Shown here: positions 16,240-24,607 of the stretch, piece by piece
How positions within the stretch are numbered: the stretch's first letter is position 1
Layout of the letters: the number at the start of each line of letters is the position of its first letter
DNA from: Halobellus sp. MBLA0158
Lineage (GTDB): Archaea > Halobacteriota > Halobacteria > Halobacteriales > Haloferacaceae
Assembly (NCBI RefSeq): GCF_041477585.1
Contig: NZ_JBGNYA010000001.1
Coordinates: 2,232,001 to 2,296,000, forward strand
Direction of reading: 5' to 3'
Length of the DNA: 64,000 bases
Made by a program: the position numbers and the translations under genes
Notes under the pieces: generated by a model
Databases searched by the model: none
What the model was told of the DNA's origin: nothing
What the model saw: the letters and a program-made list of their open reading frames with translations, nothing else

Positions 16240-17196
16240 ATGACACGAGCCATCGTCGATCAGGACATCACACCCACCGAGCGGTTGCTCGACCACCTCG
16301 ACGACTCCTGGGAGGTGACGGTCGGCATCGACGGCGACGAGGAGACGCTCGAGACCGAACTGGCCGACTACGACGTGGCCTTCGTCACCTCTCGGATCCC
16401 GCTCACGAAGGCGGTCCTCGACAGCGCCTCGGACCTGTCGCTGATCGGCAAACTGGGCACCGGCATCGACTCGATCGATCTGGAGGCGGCCCGAGACAAC
16501 GGGATCACCGTCACCCACACGCCCGGCCACAACGCGCTCTCTGTGGCCGAACACGCCCTCGGACTCACGCTGGCGACCGCGCGACGACTGCCCGTCGCCG
16601 GCGAGATCATCGCCGAGGGGCGGTGGCGCGACGAGTACCCGCTCGGGACGCGGCTCTCGGGGTCGACCGTCGGCGTCGTCGGCTTCGGGAACGTCGGCAA
16701 GCGCGTGGGAATGCTCTTTTCGGGGTTCGACGTCGACGTCCTCGTCGCCGACCCCTACGTTCCGAGCATCGACGCCGAGCTCGCCCACGGGGAGCGGACG
16801 GACCTGGAGACGCTGCTCGCCGAGAGCGACGTCGTGATCCTCACCCCCGAACTCACAGACGAGACGCGCGGGCTGATCGGCGAGGCCGAACTCGATCTGA
16901 TGCGGTCCTCTGCCCTGCTGGTGAACGTCTCTCGGGGTCCCGTCGTGGAGGAGGCGGCCCTCGTCGACGCGCTCCGGAACGGTGACATCGCGGGCGCCGG
17001 CCTCGACGTCTTCGAGCACGAGCCCGTCCCGGCCGATTCGCCGCTGCAGGACCTGGACAACGCCGTGCTCACGCCGCACATCGCGGCGATGACCGCCGAG
17101 TGCCGCGCTGGGAACATCGACCAGCTCGCGGAGAACGTCACCCGACTCTTCGCGGGCGAGGACGTCCTCGACCGCTACGTCCCGGTCGATCCCTGA
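16240..17196 (+). CDS. D-isomer-specific 2-hydroxyacid dehydrogenase family protein
   Basis: 318 residues. The NAD-binding Rossmann motif GVVGFGNVGKRVG is at about residue 145. The family signature follows (LVNVSRGPVVEEAALVDAL, then DIAGAGLDVFEHEP), and the catalytic Arg, Glu and His lie in NVSRGPVV, FEHEPVP and LTPHIAAM. Members interconvert 2-oxo and D-2-hydroxy acids (phosphoglycerate, glyoxylate, lactate and others). Its location between the demethylase genes and the IclR gene suggests a catabolic 2-oxoacid or hydroxyacid intermediate. It has its own spacer upstream, so it may be transcribed alone. Confidence 0.85.
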   Translation: MTRAIVDQDITPTERLLDHLDDSWEVTVGIDGDEETLETELADYDVAFVTSRIPLTKAVLDSASDLSLIGKLGTGIDSIDLEAARDNGITVTHTPGHNALSVAEHALGLTLATARRLPVAGEIIAEGRWRDEYPLGTRLSGSTVGVVGFGNVGKRVGMLFSGFDVDVLVADPYVPSIDAELAHGERTDLETLLAESDVVILTPELTDETRGLIGEAELDLMRSSALLVNVSRGPVVEEAALVDALRNGDIAGAGLDVFEHEPVPADSPLQDLDNAVLTPHIAAMTAECRAGNIDQLAENVTRLFAGEDVLDRYVPVDP

Positions 17197-17990
17197 GGCC
17201 TGCCCCGGGACCCCCCCTGGGATACACCGGGAACCACGATCATATCATAATAAAATAACATCCGGTATGCTCGGTTTTTCTATGGATTCGTTTGTGAGCC
17301 TTCTCCCATAACGCGACGGAGTAGCAGCGCGGGGACGGAATCACAGCGGGGAACGAGCATCGAGATCACCTGAGAGGCCACCGTTGTGCATCACCGCTCG
17401 TCCTCGCAGACCATCTCGGGCGTGTACGATCGGCGCGGGCCGCGACAGCGTCGGATCGGTGGGGGATAACATATACTATTATTTACTTATCCGATATGCT
17501 CGATTTAGGTCAGTGCCGGACGACTCGCGGAACGGATGATCGACGGTATCGACGTGAGAATAACGTTCGTACACGCATTATCGATCCCGATTCGAAACTC
17601 CTGGAGCCGAGACTCACAGGAGTACGTGTGTTATCTCGACCGAATAGCGCGTACAGATGGGATATTTTGTTCTCGTATAACGAATTTATCTCCGAATATA
17701 TCGGTTCAATGGGTTCGGGCCCCGATAGCGGGTACGAACGACTGAGTCGCGAACGCGAGGTCGATCTATGGAGGCGGCGTATGGCGAACCCTTTGGGACG
17801 TGCCCCCGCACGACAACAAGCCACTGGAAAGAATCGAAGTGAGTCGCGCGAACCGATAACTTTCCTTATCATTTAGGATGGTTGTGTTCCCGGAGAGGCG
17901 AACCACCGTATCCTGGGCCTGAGACGGTCGAATCGGACGTTTCTCCGAACAAATCGGAAGGTTCACAATCATCGAAGACGTTGATGAGGT
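17197..17990. other. Long low-GC spacer without a recognisable gene
   Basis: About 790 bases between the 2-hydroxyacid dehydrogenase and IclR genes. GC content is lower than in the flanking genes, particularly at 17460-17880. The longest frame there (about 126 codons on the plus strand) has no codon bias of this genome, no acidic character and no recognisable motif. I see no inverted terminal repeats or transposase motifs. It may be decayed coding DNA or an imported regulatory spacer. Confidence 0.5.
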
Positions 17991-18752
17991 ATGCCTACGG
18001 ATCGGACATCGCTGACGACCGTCACGCGCGCGTTCGAGATCCTGGACCTGCTCTGGGAACTCGACGGGGCGGGGCCCTCGGAGCTAGCGACGCAGATGGA
18101 CCTCCCCGACAGCACCGTCTACGACTATCTGCGATCGCTGAGCGAGACGCGCTATGTGACCCGCGAGGACGGCGAGTACCGGCTGAGCTCGTACTTCCTC
18201 ACGATCGGCGGGAAGATGAAACACCGGAACCGCCTGTTCCAGGTGGCAAAGCCCGAGATGAAGCGCGTCGTCTCGGAGACCGACGAGCTCGTCGGCCTGA
18301 CGATCGAAAACGACGGCCGAGCGGTCGTGTACCACCAGGAAGAGGGCCGCCAAGCGCTGAGTCTCGGGACCTACACCGGCGCCGCGACGCCGATGCACAC
18401 GGTCGCGACGGGGAAAGCCATCCTCGCGTATCTGCCGGACGAGCGCGTCGAAGAGATCATCGCCGAGCGCGGGCTCGAACAGCGGACCGAGTACACGATC
18501 ACCGATCCCGACGAACTGAAAGCGGAACTGGAACAGATCCGCGAGGACGGCTACGCCGTCGACTGGAACGAGCAGGTCATCGGAATGGGGATGGCGGCGG
18601 TCCCGATTCTCGTCGAGGACGGCGTGCTCGGCTCCTTCGGCATCGTCGTCCCCACCGGTCGGATCCAGGACGAGTCCTACCAGGAGGAACTCCTCCAGAA
18701 GCTCCGGGAGATGGCAAACACCGTCACCATCAACTACCAGTACGGAAACTGA
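17991..18752 (+). CDS. IclR-family transcriptional regulator (1)
   Basis: 253 residues. N-terminal winged helix-turn-helix (about 8-70: RAFEILDLLWELDGAGPSEL, then DLPDSTVYDYLRSLSETRYV) and the IclR effector-binding GAF-like domain (about 85-250) with the usual HTVATGKAILAYLPDERV and AVDWNEQVIGMGMAAVPIL stretches. IclR proteins control catabolic operons for aromatic or organic acids. It sits between the demethylase genes and the MetF/transporter genes, so these are its probable targets. The palindrome at the demethylase promoter is a candidate site. Confidence 0.9.
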   Translation: MPTDRTSLTTVTRAFEILDLLWELDGAGPSELATQMDLPDSTVYDYLRSLSETRYVTREDGEYRLSSYFLTIGGKMKHRNRLFQVAKPEMKRVVSETDELVGLTIENDGRAVVYHQEEGRQALSLGTYTGAATPMHTVATGKAILAYLPDERVEEIIAERGLEQRTEYTITDPDELKAELEQIREDGYAVDWNEQVIGMGMAAVPILVEDGVLGSFGIVVPTGRIQDESYQEELLQKLREMANTVTINYQYGN

Positions 18753-18948
18753 CCGTGGGCCGGCCGTCCGTCGATTCGCGCCGTCGCTCGGGAGCGGTCC
18801 CGAGGTGACCCACAGCCCTCCACGCCGAGCGTGCGCGTCGGCTCCGTCTCTCCACGTAGCGAATATCTCGGATGTTAATGATATTTGACTGTTCGGTTAG
18901 GCTCCGACGGCGACAGAGCGGACTCGGCCGTTCCGGGTTCGGACAGAA

Positions 18949-19353
18949 TTACTCGAGGACCGATTCGAGGGGGTCGCGGACCTCGTCGGGGAGGGGCTCC
19001 GGCTTGTTGTCCGCCTTGGAGACACAGACGTGTTGTTCGCGGGCGCTGAATCGGGTGTTGCCGTCCGCGTCGGTGGCGGTGAATTCGAGTCCGAGGCTCT
19101 TGTTACCGACGTCGGGTTCGACGGAGATGGTGAGCACGTCGCCCACCTCGACGGGGCGCTCGAAGTCGGTGTCCATCGAGACGATCGGCAGGTGGACGCC
19201 GTACTCCTCCGGGATGTCCCAGTAGGCCACGCCGAGGTCGTCCATCAGTTCCTCGCCGGCGCGGTGCATCGCGTCGATCAGATTCGGATAGTAGGCGATA
19301 CCGTGGGGGTCGGCGTCACCCCAAGCGCACTTCCACTCGAACTCGAACATCAT
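18949..19353 (-). CDS. Hotdog-fold acyl-CoA thioesterase (4HBT family)
   Basis: 134 residues, typical for single hotdog thioesterases. The 4-hydroxybenzoyl-CoA thioesterase/YbgC signature is clear near the N-terminus: WGDADPHGIAYYPNLIDAMH, with the catalytic aspartate in DPHGI. It hydrolyses a CoA thioester, perhaps releasing an aromatic acid from CoA. It is divergent from the second demethylase gene and both share a 105-base promoter region; its TATA-like box (ACTTATG on this strand) sits about 25 bases before the start. The family also includes general house-cleaning thioesterases. Confidence 0.85.
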   Translation of the reverse strand: MMFEFEWKCAWGDADPHGIAYYPNLIDAMHRAGEELMDDLGVAYWDIPEEYGVHLPIVSMDTDFERPVEVGDVLTISVEPDVGNKSLGLEFTATDADGNTRFSAREQHVCVSKADNKPEPLPDEVRDPLESVLE

Positions 19354-19458
19354 CCCGATGTTTACCGCACCACATAAGTACCTTTGCTCACCGGCAGCAA
19401 ATTCGACGCGACAGACGCGAAGCTATTAATAGAGGACTTGACAACGTCTCCCGAACAG
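19354..19458. promoter_or_regulatory. Divergent promoter region, thioesterase / demethylase copy 2
   Basis: It contains a rightward TATA-like CTATTAATA (19423-19431), 32 bases before the demethylase ATG, and a leftward one (ATAAGT at about 19373-19378), about 25 bases before the thioesterase start. The compact divergent arrangement suggests joint control of the two genes. Confidence 0.5.
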
Positions 19459-20808
19459 ATGAGTACACGAAGCCTGGAAGACCTGCTCGGATCCGTCGAT
19501 TCGCCCGTCGAGATGCTGCGGTCGCAGGGCCGCGGCGCGTTCGGCTTCCCCAACGTTCCCGACGAACACACGACCTGGATCGAAGAACAGCGCGCGTGGC
19601 GCGAGACCTGCTCGTTCGCCGACCAGTCACACCACATGGTCGACTTCTGGGTCGAAGGCCCCGACGCGCTGGAACTGTTTTCGGACCTGGCGGTGAACGG
19701 CTTCGAGGGGTACGAACCCGGCACGGCCAAGCAGCTGGTGCTCGCGAACCCCGAGGGCTACTTCATCGGCGACGGGATCCTCTTTTACTTCGACGAGGAC
19801 GACTTCGCGCTCGTCGGTCCGCCGCAGGCGGCAAACTGGGTGCAGTTCCACGCCGAGACCGGCGACTACGACGTCGCGACCGAGCGCGACGAGACCTCCG
19901 GCGTTCGCGACGGGCCGCCGACGAACTACCGCTACCAGATCCAGGGGCCCAAGGCGCTCGATGTAATGCAGTCGGTGGCGGACGAGCCGCTCCCGGACCT
20001 CGGCTTCTTCAACTTCACCGACATCACGATCGACGGCCGCGAGGTGACGCTCCTGCGGCACGGGATGTCCGGCGAGGCCGGCTTCGAGTTCTGGGGTCCC
20101 TGGGAGGACGGCGAAGCGATCAAGCGGCTCGTCCTCGAGGCGGGCGAGGAACACGGCATCCGCCAGCTGGGCGGGATGAGCTACGGGAGCTCCGCGGTCG
20201 TCTCGGGCTGGCTCGGGATGCCGCTGCCCGCGGTCTACGACAGCGAGTCGATGCGCGACTACCGCGAGTGGCTCGACGCGCGAAGCGTCGAGGGCTACTA
20301 CTCCATCGCTGGCAGCCTTGACGCCGACGACGTCACCGACTACTACGTCACGCCCGTCGAGATCGGCTACGGTCGGCTGGTCGACCTCGACCACGACTTC
20401 GTCGGGCGGGAGGCGATCGCCGCGGAGCTCGACGACCCCGACCGGACGCTGGTGACCCTGGAGTGGGACGACGACGACGTGATCGACGTGTTCGGGTCGC
20501 TGTTCCGCGACGGCGAGACGAAGCGCTTCCTCCAGCTGCCGATCCCGTGGCGCTCGACGTCCCACCACGACCGCATCGAGAAGGACGGCGAACTCGTCGG
20601 GACGTCGCGGATGGGCGCCTACACCTACAACGAGCGGACGATGCTTTCCCTCGCCGTCCTCAACGTCGACCTCGCCGAGCCCGGCACGGAGGTGACGGTC
20701 GTCTGGGGCGAGCCCGACGGCTCGGCGAACCCCGCGGTCGAGCGCCACGAGTCGACCGAGATCCGGGCGACGGTCGCGCCGGTCCCGTACACGGCCGACA
20801 ATCGGTGA
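19459..20808 (+). CDS. GcvT-fold folate-dependent demethylase, LigM/DesA-like (copy 2)
   Basis: 449 residues from MSTRSLEDLLGSVDSP, an ATG placed 32 bases after a clear TATA-like box; an in-frame start 25 codons earlier would include that box and is rejected. It aligns end to end with copy 1, roughly half the residues being identical (for example WIEEQRAWRE, YVEGPDAL-like WVEGPDAL, LGFFNFTDITIDG, LRHGMSGEAGFEFWG, VTPVEIGYG). It probably transfers a methyl group from a second, related substrate to tetrahydrofolate, as DesA and LigM do for syringate and vanillate. The metF gene follows in the same direction 180 bases downstream. Confidence 0.82.
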   Translation: MSTRSLEDLLGSVDSPVEMLRSQGRGAFGFPNVPDEHTTWIEEQRAWRETCSFADQSHHMVDFWVEGPDALELFSDLAVNGFEGYEPGTAKQLVLANPEGYFIGDGILFYFDEDDFALVGPPQAANWVQFHAETGDYDVATERDETSGVRDGPPTNYRYQIQGPKALDVMQSVADEPLPDLGFFNFTDITIDGREVTLLRHGMSGEAGFEFWGPWEDGEAIKRLVLEAGEEHGIRQLGGMSYGSSAVVSGWLGMPLPAVYDSESMRDYREWLDARSVEGYYSIAGSLDADDVTDYYVTPVEIGYGRLVDLDHDFVGREAIAAELDDPDRTLVTLEWDDDDVIDVFGSLFRDGETKRFLQLPIPWRSTSHHDRIEKDGELVGTSRMGAYTYNERTMLSLAVLNVDLAEPGTEVTVVWGEPDGSANPAVERHESTEIRATVAPVPYTADNR

Positions 20809-20912
20809 GCGGTACGCGATAGGCGGTTCGCGGGCCGATCGGGACCGCCCGCGCCGGGCCTCGCGCGGATAGAGAGCAAATTTTATGCCGGCCCTGCGCC
20901 AAGAGAGCATAG

Positions 20913-20978
20913 ATGAGCGCTCACACAGCGTATCGTCCGCTCGGAACGCCGGCGACGGCGACCGGGCTCACACCCTAA
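20913..20978 (+). CDS. Possible 21-residue leader ORF before metF
   Basis: Short frame beginning MSAHTAYRPLG. Its ATG is about 32 bases after the TATA-like AAATTTTATG, making it the first start codon on the metF mRNA, and it ends ten bases before the metF ATG. Translation is not proven. Confidence 0.3.
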   Translation: MSAHTAYRPLGTPATATGLTP

Positions 20979-20988
20979 TTACCCACAC

Positions 20989-21843
20989 ATGGCTTCCCAA
21001 GGACTCTCCGCGTCTTCGACGCGTACGACCGCCGAATCGCTGCTCGAAAACCCCCGGTTCGAGCTGATGCCGTTCGACAGCTTCGACGACGAGATCGAAC
21101 ACCTCCCCGACGGCGCGACCATCACGATCACGGCCTCGCCGCAGTTGGAACTGGAGGCGACCATCGAGGCCGCAGAGCGCGCCGCCCAGGAGGGCTACGA
21201 GGTCGTCCCGCACGTCTCCGCGCGATACGTCCGCGGCCCCGACCACCTGGCTGAGATCTGCGAGCGCCTCAAGGCCGTCGGCATCGAGGACATCTTCGTG
21301 CCGGGCGGCGACCGCGAGGAGCCGATCGGCGAGTTCGAGTCCGCCTACGACATGCTCGTCGCGCTCGACGACCTCGACTACGAGTTCGAGGAGATCGGCA
21401 TCACGGGCTATCCCGAGGGCCACGACTTCCTCTCGGACGAGACGCTGGCGGAGGCGATGGACAAGAAGGCGCCGTACGCGACCTACATCGCCACGCAGCT
21501 GTGTTACGACCCCGAGGCGGTGCTCGAGTGGATCGAGGAGATCCGCGACCGCGGCGTCGACCTCCCGATCGAGGTCGGCATCCCCGGCGTGATGAAGTAC
21601 GAGAAGCTCCTGAGCATCTCCCAGAAGGTCGGCGTCGGCGACTCCGTGAAGTTCCTCCGCAAGACTTCGGGCATCGTGGGGTTCATCAAGCAGTTCATCG
21701 GCTCGCGCGGCCGGTACCGACCCGACGAGCTCGTCGACGGCCTCGCCCCGCACGCCGACGAGTACGGCATCCGCGGGCTCCACATCTACACCTTCAATCA
21801 GGTCCCCGACTCCGAGGAGTGGCGGCAGAGCCGTCTCAACTGA
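20989..21843 (+). CDS. metF: Methylenetetrahydrofolate reductase family protein
   Basis: 284 residues, the usual length for MetF. The TIM-barrel motifs PHVSARYVRG, IFVPGGDREEPIGEF and IGITGYPEGHDF are typical of the family (in known MetF the acidic residue near the first strand and the GGD loop contact folate and FAD). It interconverts methylene- and methyl-tetrahydrofolate. Next to two LigM-like demethylases it most likely oxidises the methyl-THF they produce, as in bacterial ligM-metF clusters, rather than serving methionine synthesis. The ATG at MASQGLSAS lies after a 75-base leader that contains a small frame. Confidence 0.88.
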   Translation: MASQGLSASSTRTTAESLLENPRFELMPFDSFDDEIEHLPDGATITITASPQLELEATIEAAERAAQEGYEVVPHVSARYVRGPDHLAEICERLKAVGIEDIFVPGGDREEPIGEFESAYDMLVALDDLDYEFEEIGITGYPEGHDFLSDETLAEAMDKKAPYATYIATQLCYDPEAVLEWIEEIRDRGVDLPIEVGIPGVMKYEKLLSISQKVGVGDSVKFLRKTSGIVGFIKQFIGSRGRYRPDELVDGLAPHADEYGIRGLHIYTFNQVPDSEEWRQSRLN

Positions 21844-21936
21844 GCCGGATCCGCCTCTCAGCGGGAGCGTTCTTTCAGTCAGCTACCATTATTCGGCCGT
21901 CGTAGCGCGGACGTCCGGCCGATCCGTCGAATCGTC

Positions 21937-21955
21937 CCCGAAAAGATTATTCGGG
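21937..21955. promoter_or_regulatory. Inverted repeat upstream of the liv genes
   Basis: CCCGAA and TTCGGG (perfect 6 bp) around AAGATTA, which resembles a TATA box. The string ATTATTCGG also occurs about 60 bases earlier (near 21888). This is a candidate operator/promoter for the livG-livF unit. Confidence 0.35.
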
Positions 21956-21986
21956 TCAAGGTAGACCTCCCCGGTAGGAACTCAGC

Positions 21987-22082
21987 ATGGTCGAACACAT
22001 TTCCGCAGACACACCGCGCGTGGGTCCGGAACGGCGGCCGGGGGCGTCCGTCGGACCGAGGAGGAACGATGTTGTCGGTTGA
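21987..22082 (+). CDS. Possible 31-residue leader ORF overlapping livG
   Basis: Frame beginning MVEHISADTPRVG, with its stop codon 11 bases inside livG (in another frame). It contains the AGGAGG that would serve as the livG ribosome binding site, so ribosomes finishing here could re-initiate at livG. Confidence 0.3.
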   Translation: MVEHISADTPRVGPERRPGASVGPRRNDVVG

Positions 22083-22818
22083 GCGAGGCGAGCCCGTGCT
22101 CTCGATCGAGGGGCTCACCAAGAAGTTCGACTCGGTGGTCGCCGTCGAGGACGTGAGCTTCGAGCTCCGGGCCGGGGAGATCCACGGTCTCATCGGGCCG
22201 AACGGCGCCGGCAAGACGACTACGGTCAACCTCGTCACCGGCGAACTGGAACCGACGAGCGGGAGCGTCCGCTTCAAGGACGACGACCTCGTCGGGCGCC
22301 CGCCCTCGGACATCGCCCGCCTCGGGATCGGCCGGTCGTTCCAGGTCGTCCAGTACTTCCCCGAGATGACGGTGCGGAAGCACCTGCACCTGGCGATCCG
22401 GGACCCCTCGAAGACCGTCCGGAGCGTGGTCGACGCCGACCCCGAAGACACAGCGCGGATCGAAGAGATCGCCGAGCGCGTCCACCTGAGCGAGCGGCTC
22501 GACACGGTGGCGAAGAACCTCTCGCACGGCGAGAAACGCTTCCTCGACATCGGCGTCGTCCTGGGGATGGACTCGGAGGTGATCCTCTTCGACGAGCCCG
22601 CGGCGGGGCTGAACACCTCCGAGACCGAGGAGCTAGAGGAGATCATCGAGGACCTCCGCGGCGACTACACCATCCTGATCATCGAACACGACATCGACCT
22701 CGTGCGGCGGATCACAGACCGGATCACGGTCCTCCACAACGGGAGCGTGCTCGCGACGGGGACGCCCGAGGAGATCGTCAGCAACGAGGACGTAAAGGAG
22801 GTGTACCTCGGTGAGTGA
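22069..22818 (+). CDS. livG: Branched-chain-type ABC transporter ATP-binding protein LivG
   Basis: 249 residues. Walker A GPNGAGKTTT (about 44), the ABC signature in the LivG-type form LSHGEKRFLDIG, Walker B VILFDEPAAGLN and the switch histidine in IIEHDIDLV. An AGGAGG four bases before the ATG supports this start. It energises uptake with LivF, LivH and LivM; the solute-binding protein is encoded at 28.1 kb. In this context the cargo is probably a carboxylic or aromatic acid rather than leucine, since this transporter class serves both. Confidence 0.92.
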   Translation: MLSVERGEPVLSIEGLTKKFDSVVAVEDVSFELRAGEIHGLIGPNGAGKTTTVNLVTGELEPTSGSVRFKDDDLVGRPPSDIARLGIGRSFQVVQYFPEMTVRKHLHLAIRDPSKTVRSVVDADPEDTARIEEIAERVHLSERLDTVAKNLSHGEKRFLDIGVVLGMDSEVILFDEPAAGLNTSETEELEEIIEDLRGDYTILIIEHDIDLVRRITDRITVLHNGSVLATGTPEEIVSNEDVKEVYLGE

Positions 22819-23521
22819 CATCCTGACGGTGGAGAACCTCGACGCGTTCTACGGCGAGAGCCAGGTGCTCTTCGACGTCTCGCTGTCGGTCGACGAGAAC
22901 GGCGTCGTCGGCATCTTCGGCCGGAACGGGATGGGCAAGACCACGATCCTCGAGAGCATCGTCAACCGTATCGACAGGAAGACCGGGACCGTCCGCTTCC
23001 GCGACCGCGACATCTCCGGGCTGGCCCCCCACGAGATCATCCGCGACAAGATCGCGTACGTGCCGGAGGACCGCGAGATCTACACCGCCCTGACGGTCCG
23101 CGAGAACCTCGAACTCGCGACGCCGAAGGGGCTCTCGGAGGCCGAACAGGAAGAGCGCATCGCGAACGTCTTCGACCGCTTCGAGCGGCTCGACGAGCGC
23201 TCGGCCCAGCTCGGCGGGACCCTCTCGGGCGGCGAACAGCAGATGCTCGCGATCGGCCGCGGGCTCGTCACCGACCCCGACCTCCTGCTCCTCGACGAGC
23301 CGACGGAGGGGCTCGCGCCCATCATCGTCGACGAGGTGGTCGAGGTGCTCGACGACCTCGTGACGCAGAACCGGGCGGTCCTGCTCGTCGAGCAGAACAT
23401 CACGCGGACGCTGCCGCTCATCGACCGCGGGTACATCATCGAATCCGGTCGCATCGTCGCCGATGGCGACAACGAGGAGCTCGGCGACGAGGAGCTCCAC
23501 GAGGAGTACCTCACGGTCTGA
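22811..23521 (+). CDS. livF: Branched-chain-type ABC transporter ATP-binding protein LivF
   Basis: 236 residues, GTG start, overlapping the end of livG by eight bases, so the two are co-translated. Walker A GRNGMGKTT, signature LSGGEQQMLAIGRGL, Walker B LLLLDEPTEGLAP and the C-terminal IIESGRIVADGDNEEL region identify the LivF subfamily. It forms the second nucleotide-binding subunit of the Liv-type transporter. Confidence 0.93.
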   Translation: MSDILTVENLDAFYGESQVLFDVSLSVDENGVVGIFGRNGMGKTTILESIVNRIDRKTGTVRFRDRDISGLAPHEIIRDKIAYVPEDREIYTALTVRENLELATPKGLSEAEQEERIANVFDRFERLDERSAQLGGTLSGGEQQMLAIGRGLVTDPDLLLLDEPTEGLAPIIVDEVVEVLDDLVTQNRAVLLVEQNITRTLPLIDRGYIIESGRIVADGDNEELGDEELHEEYLTV

Positions 23522-23633
23522 GCGGCGCCGCGAGACGCGGCGTTCACGCGCCGTTGGTTTCGGTTCGCTGACGGGTGCGTCTCGCCACAAGAAGATATAA
23601 TAGGCAGTGGCGTAACCATCCGGCTACCGACGA

Positions 23634-23714
23634 ATGATCATAAAAGATCCGAAAGCAGGAACCGGACGCGGGACGGGCGCTGGACTGGACAGCACCGTGA
23701 CCCGCGGGCGGTGA
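23634..23714 (+). CDS. Possible 26-residue leader ORF before livH
   Basis: Frame beginning MIIKDPKAGTGRG, the first ATG after the TATA-like GATATAATAGG (about 36 bases). Its stop overlaps an in-frame GTG of livH and ends six bases before the preferred livH ATG. It may couple translation. Confidence 0.3.
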   Translation: MIIKDPKAGTGRGTGAGLDSTVTRGR

Positions 23715-23719
23715 ACACG

Positions 23720-24607
23720 ATGGTCGAAACGCTGTTTCTGACGCCGAACGACTTCGTCACCTACCTCCTCAACGGCATCAGCCGGGGCATGATCCTGTTC
23801 CTCGTCGCCAGCGGGCTGACGCTGATCTTCGGACTCATCGGCCTCATCAACTTCGCGCACGGGGCGATGGTCACGCTCGGCGGCTATCTCACCTACTACA
23901 TCACGGGCGCGACCGGGAGCTTCTGGATCGGGATCGTCTCGGGGATTCTGATCGTCTCGCTCCTGGGGCTCGTCCTCGAACGGACGATCCTGCATCACCT
24001 CTACGAGGAGCCGCTCTTGGGATTCCTCGGGACCTTCGGCATCGGCTTGGTGATCGAGGAGCTGATCGGCTTCCAGTTCGGGGACCAGTCGCGGAGCCTG
24101 ACCTCGCCGTTCCCGGGGACGGTCGACCTGCTCGGGGTCTCGTACCCCACCCACCGGCTGTTCGTCATCGTCGTCGGCGTCGCCGTCGCGCTCGCCGTCG
24201 GCGCGCTCTTGGCGAAGACGCGGTTCGGCCTGGAGATCCACGCGACGGCGAACGCATCGGAGACCGCCGAGATCCTCGGGGTCGACTCCAGTAAGGTGTA
24301 CACGCTGACGTTCGTGCTCGGGTCGGCCCTCGCGGCCGCCGCGGGCGGGCTGACGGCGCCGATCACGTCGCTGACGCCCGGCGTCGGGATGACGTACATG
24401 CTGCTCGCGTTCCTCGTCATCATCGTCGGCGGGATGGGGAGCTTCAAGGGCTCGTTCCTGGTCAGCCTGATCGTCGGCCAGATCATCGCGTTCGGATGGC
24501 TGGCGCTCCAACCGACCTACGTCGAGATCAGCATCTTCGTCGCGGCGATGGTGTTCATCCTGTACAAACCGCGTGGCTTCTTCGGGAAACCGGAGGTGTT
24601 CGAATGA
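23720..24607 (+). CDS. livH: Branched-chain-type ABC transporter permease LivH
   Basis: 295 residues with about eight transmembrane segments. The family motif INFAHGAMVTLGGYLTYY is near the N-terminus and the inner-face loop ASETAEILGVDSSKVYTLTF is the ATPase-contact region. The ATG reading MVETLFLTP is chosen because GGCGGTGA, a good Shine-Dalgarno match, lies five bases before it; an in-frame GTG three codons upstream is the alternative. It has its own promoter after livF, so the permease genes form a second transcript of the same system. The stop overlaps livM by four bases. Confidence 0.9.
   Translation: MVETLFLTPNDFVTYLLNGISRGMILFLVASGLTLIFGLIGLINFAHGAMVTLGGYLTYYITGATGSFWIGIVSGILIVSLLGLVLERTILHHLYEEPLLGFLGTFGIGLVIEELIGFQFGDQSRSLTSPFPGTVDLLGVSYPTHRLFVIVVGVAVALAVGALLAKTRFGLEIHATANASETAEILGVDSSKVYTLTFVLGSALAAAAGGLTAPITSLTPGVGMTYMLLAFLVIIVGGMGSFKGSFLVSLIVGQIIAFGWLALQPTYVEISIFVAAMVFILYKPRGFFGKPEVFE

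Noticed and set aside
17496-17876. A 126-codon frame in the low-GC spacer
   Set aside because: No genome-like codon bias, basic rather than acidic composition, no recognisable domain and an overlapping frame on the other strand of similar length.
14699-20808. Assignment as DMSP demethylase DmdA
   Set aside because: Not excluded, but the length fits LigM/DesA better and no dmdC/dmdD-like acyl-CoA dehydrogenase or hydratase genes are present; kept only as the alternative.
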